Source of the DNA: Myroides odoratimimus
GTDB taxonomy: Bacteria > Bacteroidota > Bacteroidia > Flavobacteriales > Flavobacteriaceae
Assembly: GCF_030326305.1 (NCBI RefSeq)
Contig: NZ_JACAKB010000002.1
Location: 1 to 64,000, forward strand
Direction of reading: 5' to 3'
DNA: 64,000 nt
Of this stretch, positions 37,015 to 46,306 are shown piece after piece. The position numbers and the translations under genes were made by a program. Each line of letters begins with the position of its first letter. Within the stretch, counting starts at the first letter, position 1. Below the pieces are notes generated by a model, which was not told the origin of the DNA, did no database searches, and was given only the letters and a program-made list of their open reading frames with translations.

Positions 37015-37439
37015 CTATCGTCCATACCTATACGGTAGTAACTTCCAAATCAAATAATATGTGGTGGTGGATTTTATAGTCGTACTATAATGAAGCAGAC
37101 TATAACTTTAGGTTTATTTGATAAAAGTATAATCTCTATAACAGAATGTCACCTTTAAGGGGGTGGACAAAGGGGTGGACTTAACACAATTCACACGATA
37201 TAAGTATTTTAAAAAGCAATACACCTCATTAATAGAGTACTCATTTAAAGATAAACATATACTTATTTAAAGATATTATATCAAAGATTCTTTATATCTC
37301 TAATACCTATTTACAGTTAACTACATATTTTTTTATTCTACATCCTTATTCTTCAACAAAAAAAGAGGCTATACAAACTGTATAACCTCTTATAATAAAC
37401 AACCCTAATTTATTTCGAATACTTTATATAATTAAATTA
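37015..37439. other. non-coding stretch with a short coding-like relic
   Basis: AT-rich sequence with no full gene. Around 37158-37183 a doubled GGGGTGGAC occurs (11 bp apart). The frame through it is open from a stop near 37138 to one near 37267 and reads KGVDKGVDLTQFTRYKYFKK and on, about 42 codons without an ATG. This looks like a relic. The stretch ends with the terminator at 37363-37391. Confidence 0.45.
37363..37391 (-). terminator. terminator of the TonB receptor/DUF4374 operon
   Basis: AAGAGGCTATACA, loop AAC, TGTATAACCTCTT, with A-run before it, i.e. a T-run on the minus strand. It lies 49 bp after the DUF4374 stop. Confidence 0.88.
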
Positions 37440-38759
37440 TTATTTTTCTACATTAATTTTACCAATTGTACCAATACTTCCATCAGCTAGATCTTTAATC
37501 TCAAGGCCTTTAGTTACTTTAGCAGTTGCCAAATCTAATGTATATACAAATGATTTAGACTCAGCTGTAACAGGTAAGTAAACATCTGATCCATCTATGA
37601 ATGGAGCTTGAGCTTCTTTTATATTTTCAGCATCTGGCAATCCTTCTATCCATTTAAATTCTCCTGTTGTACCATCAAATATCGCCAGTTTATTATATGG
37701 TGTGCTTAATGAATTCCAAGCAATAGCAATATCAGCATTCATATTTAACAAGAACTTATTGTTAGTAAGTGCGTATACTTTATGAACCTTATGTCCCCCT
37801 GATAATGACTCAATGTCATATTGATAATTTTTATCAAACTCTAAAGTTTTAGTATTAAATCTTAAAACAGAAGAAGGAATTGGAGAAAAAGAAGGTTTAT
37901 CTTTACCTAACATAGCATTAGGTGAGAATACATAAACAAATCCATCATTTCCAGATGCAATAGTTGATATACGACTAGAACGGTAACGAGCTACTGCAAA
38001 ACTCATTCTATCATCTTTCACTACTTTTTCTAACTGTACTCTCTTATTTACATCCGTTTCGCTCTCATTAAATTTAAATACAGCTAGCCACACTCTACTT
38101 CGGTAAGCAGATGTATTATCTTCTTTCTCATCTTTATTGATTTTAAATGGTTCGATAGCCATCACAAAACGGTTATTTCCGATATTCTCAAGACCAGCAA
38201 AGTTGGCATACTCCCCTTTTTCTGCAATATTTTCTACATTAATATAAGAAGTAAAATTAATCCCTCCTGTATTTCCATCTACGAAGTTAAAAGCCTGAGC
38301 CTTTTGTCCTGTAGTTAATTGTACCCCCCCAGTTGTAGCAATCATATATTTACCGAAATTCGTAATAAACTCCTCACGAGTAGGTAAATCAACTGTAGTA
38401 TGTTTATTCAATTTCCCATCAGGTGTTAATAACCAGCTCTGCATTCCAGAAGGATCTCCTTTTCTATATTCAAAAACATAAGCTCTATTTCCTCCATAAG
38501 TATAAACCGTAGTTCCTAATGCCGTTAATCCATTTCCCTTAGCAGATATTTCTCCAGATTTAAGGTCATTGGTAGTCAGTAATAAGTTCGTTTTAGAAGC
38601 ACTTGCTCCGATTACGTACTTCCACTCTACTTTATTTCCTCCATCAGTTCCCCCTTCTTCAGGTGTAGGAGTACTATTATCATCTGTAGAACAACTAGTC
38701 ACCGACAATGCCCCAAATATCATAGCAAAAGCAAATGTCGAAAAAACTCTTTTTTTCAT
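37440..38759 (-). CDS. DUF4374 family lipoprotein
   Basis: A 439-residue exported lipoprotein. Signal peptide and lipobox VTSC (about Cys23) are followed by a Gly/Pro/Glu-rich linker and a beta-propeller-like body; blocks such as GLTALGTTVYTYGGNRAYVF, ISTIASGNDGFVYVFSPNAM and NKFLLNMNADIAIAWNS fit DUF4374. The family is regularly paired with TonB-dependent receptors for iron or siderophores in Bacteroidota and probably captures or hands over the ligand at the cell surface (inference). It starts 30 bp after the TonB receptor gene ends, in the same operon. Confidence 0.88.
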   Translation of the reverse strand: MKKRVFSTFAFAMIFGALSVTSCSTDDNSTPTPEEGGTDGGNKVEWKYVIGASASKTNLLLTTNDLKSGEISAKGNGLTALGTTVYTYGGNRAYVFEYRKGDPSGMQSWLLTPDGKLNKHTTVDLPTREEFITNFGKYMIATTGGVQLTTGQKAQAFNFVDGNTGGINFTSYINVENIAEKGEYANFAGLENIGNNRFVMAIEPFKINKDEKEDNTSAYRSRVWLAVFKFNESETDVNKRVQLEKVVKDDRMSFAVARYRSSRISTIASGNDGFVYVFSPNAMLGKDKPSFSPIPSSVLRFNTKTLEFDKNYQYDIESLSGGHKVHKVYALTNNKFLLNMNADIAIAWNSLSTPYNKLAIFDGTTGEFKWIEGLPDAENIKEAQAPFIDGSDVYLPVTAESKSFVYTLDLATAKVTKGLEIKDLADGSIGTIGKINVEK

Positions 38760-38789
38760 TTTAATTGTATTTATTATAGATTAGTAATT

Positions 38790-41132
38790 TTAGTATGTAT
38801 AGCGTATTTTAAACATGAAGTTTCTTCCTGGTTTTTGGAAACTATAGTTATCATAAGCTAGTTTATCGAATAGGTTATTAGTCTCTACGGTTAAGTGTAT
38901 TTTATTATTAAACAAACTGTATGAAGCACTTAGATCATGTACAGCCTGAGACGGAATCCATATAGGATCCTCACCGATTCCTTTAAAATCGTAACTATAA
39001 TGATCTATATAGCGCAGGTTATAACCTATATTTAAATTGTTATTTTTCTTTCCTAAGTCTTTAATGATAATCCCCACATCAGCTGATCCAAAGAAATAAG
39101 GCTCATTAGGAATTCTCTCATTGTAGTATGGATTTTTCACTCCATAATCTCCAATAGTATACTTTTGTTTACTTCTGATATTTTGAGAAGTTAAACTACC
39201 TCCTGCATATATAAAATCATTGTATGTATAACGAGCTTCCACATTGATACCATAGCTCTCTACTCCTCCAATATTCACACTAGTTGCACGAGATCCTGAA
39301 CCATAAGGATTACTGCGGATATAATCTTTAGTATCTCTGTATACAAAACCTGCATCTACAAATACTGCATGTATTTTGTTAATCACACCTGAGTAACTGA
39401 TATTCAGGTTATAGTTTTTACCCTGTTCTGGTTTTAGACCTGTATTTCCCCATACTAAGTCTCCATCTCCAAATAACTCGCTATCAGTAGGTAGTCTAAA
39501 TGTATTTTCATAAGAAGCTTTGAACTGTAGATCTTTCCACAAGTATGTAGCAGCGATACCGTATCCTGTTTTATCTACTTTAGTGCTTTCACTTTGATAA
39601 GTATGTTTGATACTGTAGTGTTTACCGAATAGAGACACATTCAGATTATCCAGAATATTATAGCGATAAGACAGTGCCATAATATTTTTAAAACTACTTC
39701 TTTTTATCTCACTGTTCTTTTCTGATTGAGTTTCTTTTACAGCTAATGGATCTTTTGTCTTTCTGTTGAAGTAGTACATCACATCATTAAAACTAAATGA
39801 GTGCTTGTCATTTAATTTATAGTTTACATTAAAAGTAGTTGAACCATTATGATCATAGAACTTAGTCATAGAAGGCCCTCCTCCAGACTCACCTTGTTTT
39901 AACGTTTTGATACGTTCACCTGCCCAGTTATATTTATAAGAAGAGGTATCTATATTTTGATTATATCCTCCATTATAATTAGATGTAATACTTACATCTA
40001 ATCCATCTATAAATAGGTTCTTTTTGCTATATTCTAATGAAGGCATAATTGTTACAGAACGACGTTTCTTGTCTCCGAATACCTTTTCCATAATAGTACC
40101 TGTCTGCACACCACGTTTTCCTTCTCCATAAGTAAACCCTAACATCAGTCGGTCAGCATAAGACTTATCTACCACCCCTACTTTAGCCACTACAGTAGCT
40201 GTTTGGAATCGGTCATTAAAGCGTCTTACCCATTGTTTTTCTTTAGAATAAACTCCTGATTGCAGATCTACCACAGGGACTAATACTTTATAATCGTTAT
40301 CTGAGTAGTTCTGAAAAGCATTTAACTGAGCTACTATACCATTATTAAAGGCTTTACTCACATTCAGATGACTCTTGTATGTATGGAATGAACCAGTAGT
40401 AAATGAAGCATCTATTTTAGTCTCTTTAGATTTGTTTGTGATAATATTCACTACTCCTCCTAAGGCATCAGATCCGAACTCCACAGGCACTACACCTTTA
40501 TATACTTCGATTCTATCAACCATTGTGATCGGTAAGTTGTTTATTTTAAACTCACTACCAAATCCTTCCATAGGTACACCATCTATAAAAAATCGAATGT
40601 GTTTACCACTAAATCCATTCATTGAGAAATTATAGTCAGATCCCTCACCCCCATCTTTACGCACTTTCACTCCAGACACTCTATCTAGTGCTCCAGCTAC
40701 ATCTAATGATGTATTGTATAGTGGTTTTGCATCTATAGCCACTACGTTATAAGCAGATTCTCTCACTTTCTCGATAGGCTGTTTTACTTGTAGTACTACA
40801 TTGTCTAAGAAAGAGTTATTTGTATCAAGTTTGAAGTTATGTGTTATACTTTCGCCTGCTTTCACCTCAAATGAATACTCTTTAGATTCATAACTGACGT
40901 GTTGTACAACTAATTTATACTTACCAGGTCTCTTTGTTTTAATAGTATATCGTCCTTTATTATCTGTTAACTCACTATGATGAGTATCTAATAAACTGAC
41001 TGTAGCATAATCAATAGGCTCTCCATTCGCATCTTGTACAACCCCAGAAATGACAACTGGTTTATCTTGTGCAAAAGAAGCAAACTGTCCTATATTAAAA
41101 ATTGCAAAAATTAATAGTAGATAGTGTTTCAT
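38790..41132 (-). CDS. TonB-dependent outer-membrane receptor
   Basis: A 780-residue outer-membrane receptor. A signal peptide ends at FAQD; then a CarboxypepD_reg domain (VISGVVQDANGEPIDYATVS), a plug domain (VSGVKVRKDGGEGSDYNFSM, IRFFIDGVPMEGFGSEF, VDRIEVYKGVVPVEFGSDAL, GVVNIITN), and a long beta-barrel ending in an aromatic-rich strand (GRNFMFKIRYTY). It should import a ligand, most likely ferric siderophore or heme, with TonB energy; the DUF4374 partner and the Fur-like dyad upstream support iron. It is not a SusC. Confidence 0.92.
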   Translation of the reverse strand: MKHYLLLIFAIFNIGQFASFAQDKPVVISGVVQDANGEPIDYATVSLLDTHHSELTDNKGRYTIKTKRPGKYKLVVQHVSYESKEYSFEVKAGESITHNFKLDTNNSFLDNVVLQVKQPIEKVRESAYNVVAIDAKPLYNTSLDVAGALDRVSGVKVRKDGGEGSDYNFSMNGFSGKHIRFFIDGVPMEGFGSEFKINNLPITMVDRIEVYKGVVPVEFGSDALGGVVNIITNKSKETKIDASFTTGSFHTYKSHLNVSKAFNNGIVAQLNAFQNYSDNDYKVLVPVVDLQSGVYSKEKQWVRRFNDRFQTATVVAKVGVVDKSYADRLMLGFTYGEGKRGVQTGTIMEKVFGDKKRRSVTIMPSLEYSKKNLFIDGLDVSITSNYNGGYNQNIDTSSYKYNWAGERIKTLKQGESGGGPSMTKFYDHNGSTTFNVNYKLNDKHSFSFNDVMYYFNRKTKDPLAVKETQSEKNSEIKRSSFKNIMALSYRYNILDNLNVSLFGKHYSIKHTYQSESTKVDKTGYGIAATYLWKDLQFKASYENTFRLPTDSELFGDGDLVWGNTGLKPEQGKNYNLNISYSGVINKIHAVFVDAGFVYRDTKDYIRSNPYGSGSRATSVNIGGVESYGINVEARYTYNDFIYAGGSLTSQNIRSKQKYTIGDYGVKNPYYNERIPNEPYFFGSADVGIIIKDLGKKNNNLNIGYNLRYIDHYSYDFKGIGEDPIWIPSQAVHDLSASYSLFNNKIHLTVETNNLFDKLAYDNYSFQKPGRNFMFKIRYTY

Positions 41133-41477
41133 TGTTCTAAGAACTTAATGTTGTGTTAGTAATTATATTATTTAGATTAATTATAAATTGAAGACAAATA
41201 TATTTACTTATAACTAAATAACCACAACAACTTAGAATAAATATAAATAACAACTCAATACAGACAATAATCGTCATTGTAATACTCTAAAAACAAAACA
41301 CATTAACCTTTAATATTTTACTAAAATTCACATATTATTAACTAATATCTTTTATAAATAAAAAAAGTCAGAACTACCTATAATTCTGACTTTATTCACA
41401 AAATGTGCTTTTAAAGCTTGTTAATTCTAAATAAAAAAGCTTTAGAGATTAGTACAAACAAAAAAAAGAGAACTAAA
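41133..41477. other. regulatory region and terminators
   Basis: No gene. The lower-coordinate end holds the receptor promoter; the middle (41203-41360) is AT-rich and I see nothing more in it. A stem-loop AAAGTCAGAA / TTCTGACTTT lies at 41364-41393, and a second at 41466-41488 is described separately. Confidence 0.7.
41170..41202 (-). promoter_or_regulatory. promoter with Fur-like dyad before the TonB receptor
   Basis: On the minus strand TTG (41225-41227), 22 nt, TATATTTG (41195-41202) fits the Bacteroidota promoter. Just downstream, about the transcription start, lies ATTTAGATTAATTATAAAT (41170-41188), an imperfect dyad with 14 of 19 symmetric positions that resembles flavobacterial iron boxes. 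Iron control is inference. Confidence 0.5.
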
Positions 41478-41488
41478 CTAGTTCTCTC
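41466..41488 (-). terminator. terminator overlapping the rluF stop codon
   Basis: AGAGAACTA / TAGTTCTCT form a 9-bp stem whose right arm contains the stop of rluF (41478-41480). An A-run precedes it, giving a T-run on the minus strand. A second hairpin at 41364-41393 could back it up. Confidence 0.75.
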
Positions 41489-42404
41489 TTCTTCTATTTC
41501 TTAATCTTTCGTTCTTAACCTCTTTTGGTTTATTCACGCTATTATTGCGTTCTCTATCGAAGTTTTTCTTAGGTCTACGCTCATCCTTAGCATAACTTCC
41601 TCCTCTTCTACTTGAGTCTTTACCTGTAGTCATACGACGACGAATACTCTGCTGACTCTCTTGATTCTTATTTAGACTCGCCTCTTCTGTCATTACAGAA
41701 GGCTCTATTAAGCGATTAAGCTCATCTAATTCTGCTTTGGTCAAGTCTCTATACGTACCCACAGGTACATCTAGAGAAATATTAATAATACGTATCCTCT
41801 TTAATGCAACTACATCATAGTCAAAATACTCACACATACGTCTAATCTGTCTGTTCAAACCTTGAGTAAGAAATATTCTAAACACAGTCTTACTGATCTG
41901 TTCTACTCTACACTTCTTAGTCACTGTGTCTAATATTGGTACACCAGCTCCCATACGTTGGATAAAACGATCTGTGATAGGCTTGTTTACAGTGACAATA
42001 TACTCTTTCTCATGATCGTTCTTTTGGCGCAATATCTTATTCACGATATCTCCATCATTCGTCATCAGAATAAGCCCTTCACTATCCTTATCTAATCGTC
42101 CTACTGGAAAGATGCGTTTAGGATAATTAATATAGTCCACGATATTATCGCGTACACTCGTATTAGTAGTACACTCGATACCAATAGGTTTATAAAAAGC
42201 TAAATAAACATTCTCTTCATTTTTTTTAACGATTAATTGTCCATTTACGCGTATCTCATCATCTTCAGACACTTTTGTCCCCATCTCTGGCACTACACCA
42301 TTGACAGTGACTCTCCCCTCATCTATAAGTCTATCTGCTTCTCTTCTAGAACAAAAACCTACTTCAGACAAATATTTATTTAAACGTGTTTGCATTTTTT
42401 CCAT
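41478..42404 (-). CDS. rluF: 23S rRNA pseudouridine synthase RluF-type
   Basis: 308 residues: S4 RNA-binding domain ([20 protein letters not shown]), then the RsuA/RluB/E/F catalytic domain with [20 protein letters not shown], whose Asp in GRLD is catalytic, and [15 protein letters not shown]. It would isomerise a uridine in 23S rRNA (RluF: U2604 in E. coli numbering). The last ~70 residues are a basic, Arg/Lys/Ser-rich tail ([17 protein letters not shown] and on), a common disordered RNA-binding extension in this phylum. Confidence 0.9.
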   Translation of the reverse strand: MEKMQTRLNKYLSEVGFCSRREADRLIDEGRVTVNGVVPEMGTKVSEDDEIRVNGQLIVKKNEENVYLAFYKPIGIECTTNTSVRDNIVDYINYPKRIFPVGRLDKDSEGLILMTNDGDIVNKILRQKNDHEKEYIVTVNKPITDRFIQRMGAGVPILDTVTKKCRVEQISKTVFRIFLTQGLNRQIRRMCEYFDYDVVALKRIRIINISLDVPVGTYRDLTKAELDELNRLIEPSVMTEEASLNKNQESQQSIRRRMTTGKDSSRRGGSYAKDERRPKKNFDRERNNSVNKPKEVKNERLRNRRREN

Positions 42405-42453
42405 ATCACAAAATTAGCTATTTTATTCGCTATTAAACAATGCTATAACGAAG

Positions 42454-43284
42454 CTAATTCATAAAATAATTCTTAATTTTTTCGAAGACAATTCTGTCCT
42501 GAACAGAGTGTCCTAATCCTTCTGTATAATAAACCTCTATTCCCTTTTGATTAGCTATATCGTGAAAAACTGTACACTCAGCCAATTCCACTACTACATC
42601 CTCTTTATCGTGAATAATCAATGTCTGATTAGACAGTGATTTTATAAAGTTGCGACTAGCATATTTCTGCATATCCATATCAATTAACCCTTCTAAGAAG
42701 TGCAATAAGTCATTTGACACCTTCTTCCAGTATCCTAACATATCAATATAATTATTGATTACATGCTGAAAACGATCTAGACAAGCCATTAAAACAATCT
42801 TCTCTACGAAGTCATATTTCACTACACTCATCTGATGTAATAAAGCAAACGCTCCTAGTGAATGAGCTACAACATACTGTGGTCTAAACGCTCGTAAACA
42901 ATAATCCATCAAGTGAGAATAATCGATAACACTCAGATTACTTCCATCACTCAGACCTAGTCCCATAGCATCTATACAGATATACTGATACTGATCATCT
43001 AAGTAAGTCACTAGTTCTTCCCAACGACCAGCATTACTCTCCCAGCCGTGAAACAGCATAACTAAAGGCAACTCTGATTGCTCCTGATTCCAGCGATAGC
43101 ATTGAATACTCAATCCATCATAAACAAATCTATCTTGATGAGCTTGAGCCAAAAAGTAAGGAATACTCTTTCGCCTAAGCTGTCCTTTACGAGGTGTAGA
43201 GAATAACTTATAAGCAATAGCGCATGCTCTCTTAGGAGCAAATAACGACAATAAATTAATCAATAAACCTAGACACTTAACCAT
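42454..43284 (-). CDS. alpha/beta hydrolase
   Basis: A 276-residue hydrolase. Oxyanion-side motif MLFHGWESNAGRW, nucleophile elbow VAHSLGAFALL, acid region TLIIHDKEDVVV and catalytic His in EGLGHSVQDR are all present, so it is probably active. There is no convincing signal peptide, although the first 20 residues are hydrophobic. Substrate unknown. It stands on its own: a terminator separates it from the CdsZ-like gene upstream. Confidence 0.85.
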   Translation of the reverse strand: MVKCLGLLINLLSLFAPKRACAIAYKLFSTPRKGQLRRKSIPYFLAQAHQDRFVYDGLSIQCYRWNQEQSELPLVMLFHGWESNAGRWEELVTYLDDQYQYICIDAMGLGLSDGSNLSVIDYSHLMDYCLRAFRPQYVVAHSLGAFALLHQMSVVKYDFVEKIVLMACLDRFQHVINNYIDMLGYWKKVSNDLLHFLEGLIDMDMQKYASRNFIKSLSNQTLIIHDKEDVVVELAECTVFHDIANQKGIEVYYTEGLGHSVQDRIVFEKIKNYFMN

Positions 43285-43305
43285 ATATAACTTCTAGAAA
43301 TAAAA

Positions 43306-43329
43306 AAAGCCTCTTTCACAAGAGGCTTT
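43306..43329 (-). terminator. terminator after the CdsZ-like gene
   Basis: AAAGCCTCTT, loop TCAC, AAGAGGCTTT: a 10-bp perfect stem with a run of T on the minus strand, 6 bp after the stop. Confidence 0.9.
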
Positions 43330-43335
43330 CTGATA

Positions 43336-44118
43336 TTATAATTTAGCTATAATAGCTTCAATTTTTTCTCTTTCTTCTTCAGCTAAAGCACTGTCTACTA
43401 AAATACGCCCACTGTGCTCATCCGTGATGATCTTCTTACGTGCCGCAATCTCTACTTGAGTTTGTGGTGGAATAGTAAAGTAAGATCCTCCTGAAGCACC
43501 ACGCTCGATAGATACAACAGCCAAACCGTTACGAACACCATTTCTGATTCTGTTATACGCTACTAATAAACGCTCTTCGATATCTTGTTTGAACTCTTCA
43601 GACTTCTCTAATAAGATTTTCTCTTCACGCTCAGTCTCAGACATAATACTGTTTAATTCAGCTTCTTTATGTGCTAAGTGTTCTTTTCTTGCAGCTAATT
43701 TAGTTTCTGTCTCTGCGATTGTGTTTTTCTTGTGCTCGATGCTAACTTTCATCTCTTTGATGTGTTTTTCAGCAAGCTCTATCTCTAACTTCTGGAACTC
43801 TATCTCTTTTTCTAATGAGTTAAACTCTCTATTGTTTTTAACCTCATTTTGTTGCTCAGTATATTTTACGATAGCAGCTTTGAACTCCTCAATAGCAGCT
43901 TTTTTATCCTTAATACTCGCTTCGATATTACTTAAGTCTAAATTTGATTTTTCTAAGCGTTTGTTCAGTCCAGCAACCTCATCTTGTAGATCTTCAACTT
44001 CAAGAGGCAATTCTCCTCTCATATTTCTGATTTCGTCAATTCTTGAGTCAATCAATTGCAAGTCATAAAGTGCTCTTAACTTCTCTTCAACGGTTAATTC
44101 TTTTTTCTTTGTCATCAT
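43336..44118 (-). CDS. CT398/CdsZ-like protein with degenerate zinc ribbon
   Basis: A 260-residue protein: a long antiparallel coiled coil (about residues 10-185) and a C-terminal domain of the C4 zinc-ribbon family. The ribbon backbone is recognisable (ERGASGGSYFTIPPQTQVEI, RKKIITDEHSGRILVD), but the zinc positions are Ser209, Ser212, Asp233 and Ser236, and the protein has no cysteine at all. It therefore cannot bind zinc in the usual way. It overlaps the Nif3-like gene by 1 bp (same operon). The function of the family is poorly known. Confidence 0.88.
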   Translation of the reverse strand: MMTKKKELTVEEKLRALYDLQLIDSRIDEIRNMRGELPLEVEDLQDEVAGLNKRLEKSNLDLSNIEASIKDKKAAIEEFKAAIVKYTEQQNEVKNNREFNSLEKEIEFQKLEIELAEKHIKEMKVSIEHKKNTIAETETKLAARKEHLAHKEAELNSIMSETEREEKILLEKSEEFKQDIEERLLVAYNRIRNGVRNGLAVVSIERGASGGSYFTIPPQTQVEIAARKKIITDEHSGRILVDSALAEEEREKIEAIIAKL

Positions 44119-45212
44119 TATAAGTAGTTAACTGGATTCGTATTTACTGTTGATAAAATAACTGCAAAAGTAGTTATTTTTTTTGAAAGAAAGTCAGTTA
44201 TATAATTTTTTGTATACCTTTCACTTTCAAAATGCCCTATATCAGCCAAAACCATCTGACTTTCAGCTTGGTAATAATCGTGGTATTTCAAATCTGAGGT
44301 GATATAAGCATCAACTTTCTGTGATAATGCTGCTCCTATCGCAAAACTTCCTGAACCTCCTAACACTGCTACTCTCTTTATCGGTTTCCCTAGTAACGCA
44401 CTATGTCTAATACCTCCTGTACCCGTCTTGGTTTTGACCATCTGTAAGAATGCTACTTCTTCCATCTCTTCTTCTAATTCACCTATCATTCCCATTCCTA
44501 CATTTTGAAGTTTATTCTCTAAAGTATAGATCTCATAAGCTTTCTCTTCATAGAAGTCTAAGTCAAACAAGGCTTTTAATACCTTACCTTGTAAATGCTT
44601 TTCAAATATTACTTCTACTTTGACCTCTTCTACTTCTTCATATTTTAATGGCTCTCCTATGACTGGGCTACTCTTCTCATTCCCTCTGAAACTTCCCTTG
44701 CCTTCTGTCGTAAAACTGCACAAATCATAATTACCTATAGCTCCAGCTCCTGCATTAAACAGAGCCTGTCTCACTTCATTTGCATTCACTCGAGGAGCAT
44801 AAGTCACTAGCTTTTGGATATAGTTCTCTTTCGGTATTAATATACTTGTGTTCTTTAATCCTAGCGTATCACAGAATATCTTATTCACCCCTTCCTGATG
44901 ATTGTCTAGTGCAGTATGTATAGCATAGATAGCGATATCGTGTTTGATCGCTTTAATTACAGCTCTCTCTACATAGCTCTTTCCTGTTATCTTCTTTAAT
45001 CCAGAAAACAAGATTGGGTGAAAGCATACTACCATATTACACTTCTTCTCTATCGCCTCGTCTATCACGGTCTCTAAAGCGTCATGACAGACTAGGATCC
45101 CACTTACTTCTAAGTTATAGTCCCCTACTAATAACCCGACATTATCAAATCCCTCTGCATACGATAACGGTGTCATCTCTTCTAACACAGTGATTACTTC
45201 TCTTAACTTCAT
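44118..45212 (-). CDS. Nif3-like dinuclear metal centre protein
   Basis: 364 residues of the NIF3/YbgI family (also called GTP cyclohydrolase 1 type 2-like). Metal-ligand motifs are visible: VVCFHPILFSG (with an H-P motif) and YAIHTALDN in the N-terminal half, and DIGHFESE near the C-terminus. An inserted central domain (about residues 125-235) makes this the long form. It forms hexameric rings; the substrate is unsettled. Its last base overlaps the CdsZ-like gene, so the two are translationally coupled, as in many Bacteroidota. Confidence 0.92.
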   Translation of the reverse strand: MKLREVITVLEEMTPLSYAEGFDNVGLLVGDYNLEVSGILVCHDALETVIDEAIEKKCNMVVCFHPILFSGLKKITGKSYVERAVIKAIKHDIAIYAIHTALDNHQEGVNKIFCDTLGLKNTSILIPKENYIQKLVTYAPRVNANEVRQALFNAGAGAIGNYDLCSFTTEGKGSFRGNEKSSPVIGEPLKYEEVEEVKVEVIFEKHLQGKVLKALFDLDFYEEKAYEIYTLENKLQNVGMGMIGELEEEMEEVAFLQMVKTKTGTGGIRHSALLGKPIKRVAVLGGSGSFAIGAALSQKVDAYITSDLKYHDYYQAESQMVLADIGHFESERYTKNYITDFLSKKITTFAVILSTVNTNPVNYL

Positions 45213-45280
45213 TTCTCAAATAATTTTGAACTGTAATTTATATATTTTCTCAAAGATAAAAAAATTGGTAATTTCGTATT

Positions 45281-46306
45281 ATGGAATTACTGCGAAAATT
45301 ACTCTTCCCTTTTGCCATCTTATATGGCGGGATCACTTCCCTGCGCAATTACCTTTATTCAATAAATATATTGAAGAGAACCTCTTTTAGTACACCTACT
45401 ATAGTAGTAGGTAACCTAAGTGTAGGTGGTACTGGTAAAACGCCTATGGTGGAATACATAATACGACTTTTAAAAGACAAATACAAAATAGCGACTCTTA
45501 GTAGAGGGTATAAACGCAAAAGTGAGGGCTTCTTCCTCGCAGATGAACATACGACTATGGAACAAATCGGTGATGAACCCTTCCAATATCATCACAAGTT
45601 TGACAATATAGCTGTAGCGGTAGACGCAAAAAGAGTAAACGGAATAGAGAATATCCTAAAACGAAGAACAGACACCCAAGCCATCGTTCTAGACGATGCT
45701 TTTCAGCACCTAGCTGTAAAAGGTGGTTTTAATATTCTACTGACTACTTATGATGAGCCGTACTATAACGATTATATATTGCCGACAGGTAACCTTAGAG
45801 AAAGTCGTAGAGGAGCGAAACGAGCAGATATCATCATCGTCACCAAATGCCCTCCTACGTTATCATTGACAGAACAAAACGAGATTGTTAAAAAATTAAA
45901 TCTCAAACTGGGACAATTGTCTTTTTTTACGTATATTGAATTCAGTAAACTTGCATATTCAAAGGCTGATTCTATCTCAGTAGAAGACTTAAAAAAAGAA
46001 GAGTTTTTAATGGTAGCTGGTATTGCTAAACCGCAAAGTTTTTTTGACCATCTAAAGGACGATAAAACAATTTGTTTAACATTTCCTGACCATCATCATT
46101 TTTCATCTACTGACATTGAACTAATTTTGAACAAAGCAAAAGAGAATAAGATTATTACAACAGAGAAAGATTATGTCCGCTTAAATGGACTAATCCCCTC
46201 GAATAAATTATATTATTTACCAATTCAGACTTCTTTTTTAAACAATCAAGAGGAGTTTGATAAAACAATTTTAAACTATGTGGGAGCAAGTACAAGAAAC
46301 GGTTAA
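45281..46306 (+). CDS. lpxK: tetraacyldisaccharide 4'-kinase
   Basis: A 341-residue lipid A biosynthesis kinase at the inner membrane. The N-terminal hydrophobic helix (KLLFPFAILYGGITSLRNYL) is followed by the P-loop GNLSVGGTGKTPMVEYI and the family blocks VLDDAFQH and GDEPFQYH, and the C-terminal GxA/P block (VAGIAKPQSFFDHL). It phosphorylates the 4' position of the lipid A disaccharide. The 3' end overlaps the following PNP gene by 29 bp in another frame. Confidence 0.95.
   Translation: MELLRKLLFPFAILYGGITSLRNYLYSINILKRTSFSTPTIVVGNLSVGGTGKTPMVEYIIRLLKDKYKIATLSRGYKRKSEGFFLADEHTTMEQIGDEPFQYHHKFDNIAVAVDAKRVNGIENILKRRTDTQAIVLDDAFQHLAVKGGFNILLTTYDEPYYNDYILPTGNLRESRRGAKRADIIIVTKCPPTLSLTEQNEIVKKLNLKLGQLSFFTYIEFSKLAYSKADSISVEDLKKEEFLMVAGIAKPQSFFDHLKDDKTICLTFPDHHHFSSTDIELILNKAKENKIITTEKDYVRLNGLIPSNKLYYLPIQTSFLNNQEEFDKTILNYVGASTRNG

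Noticed and set aside
43589-44068. 159-codon frame opposite the CdsZ-like gene
   Set aside because: Shadow frame of a coiled-coil gene; composition is Ser/Phe-rich mirror sequence with no domain.
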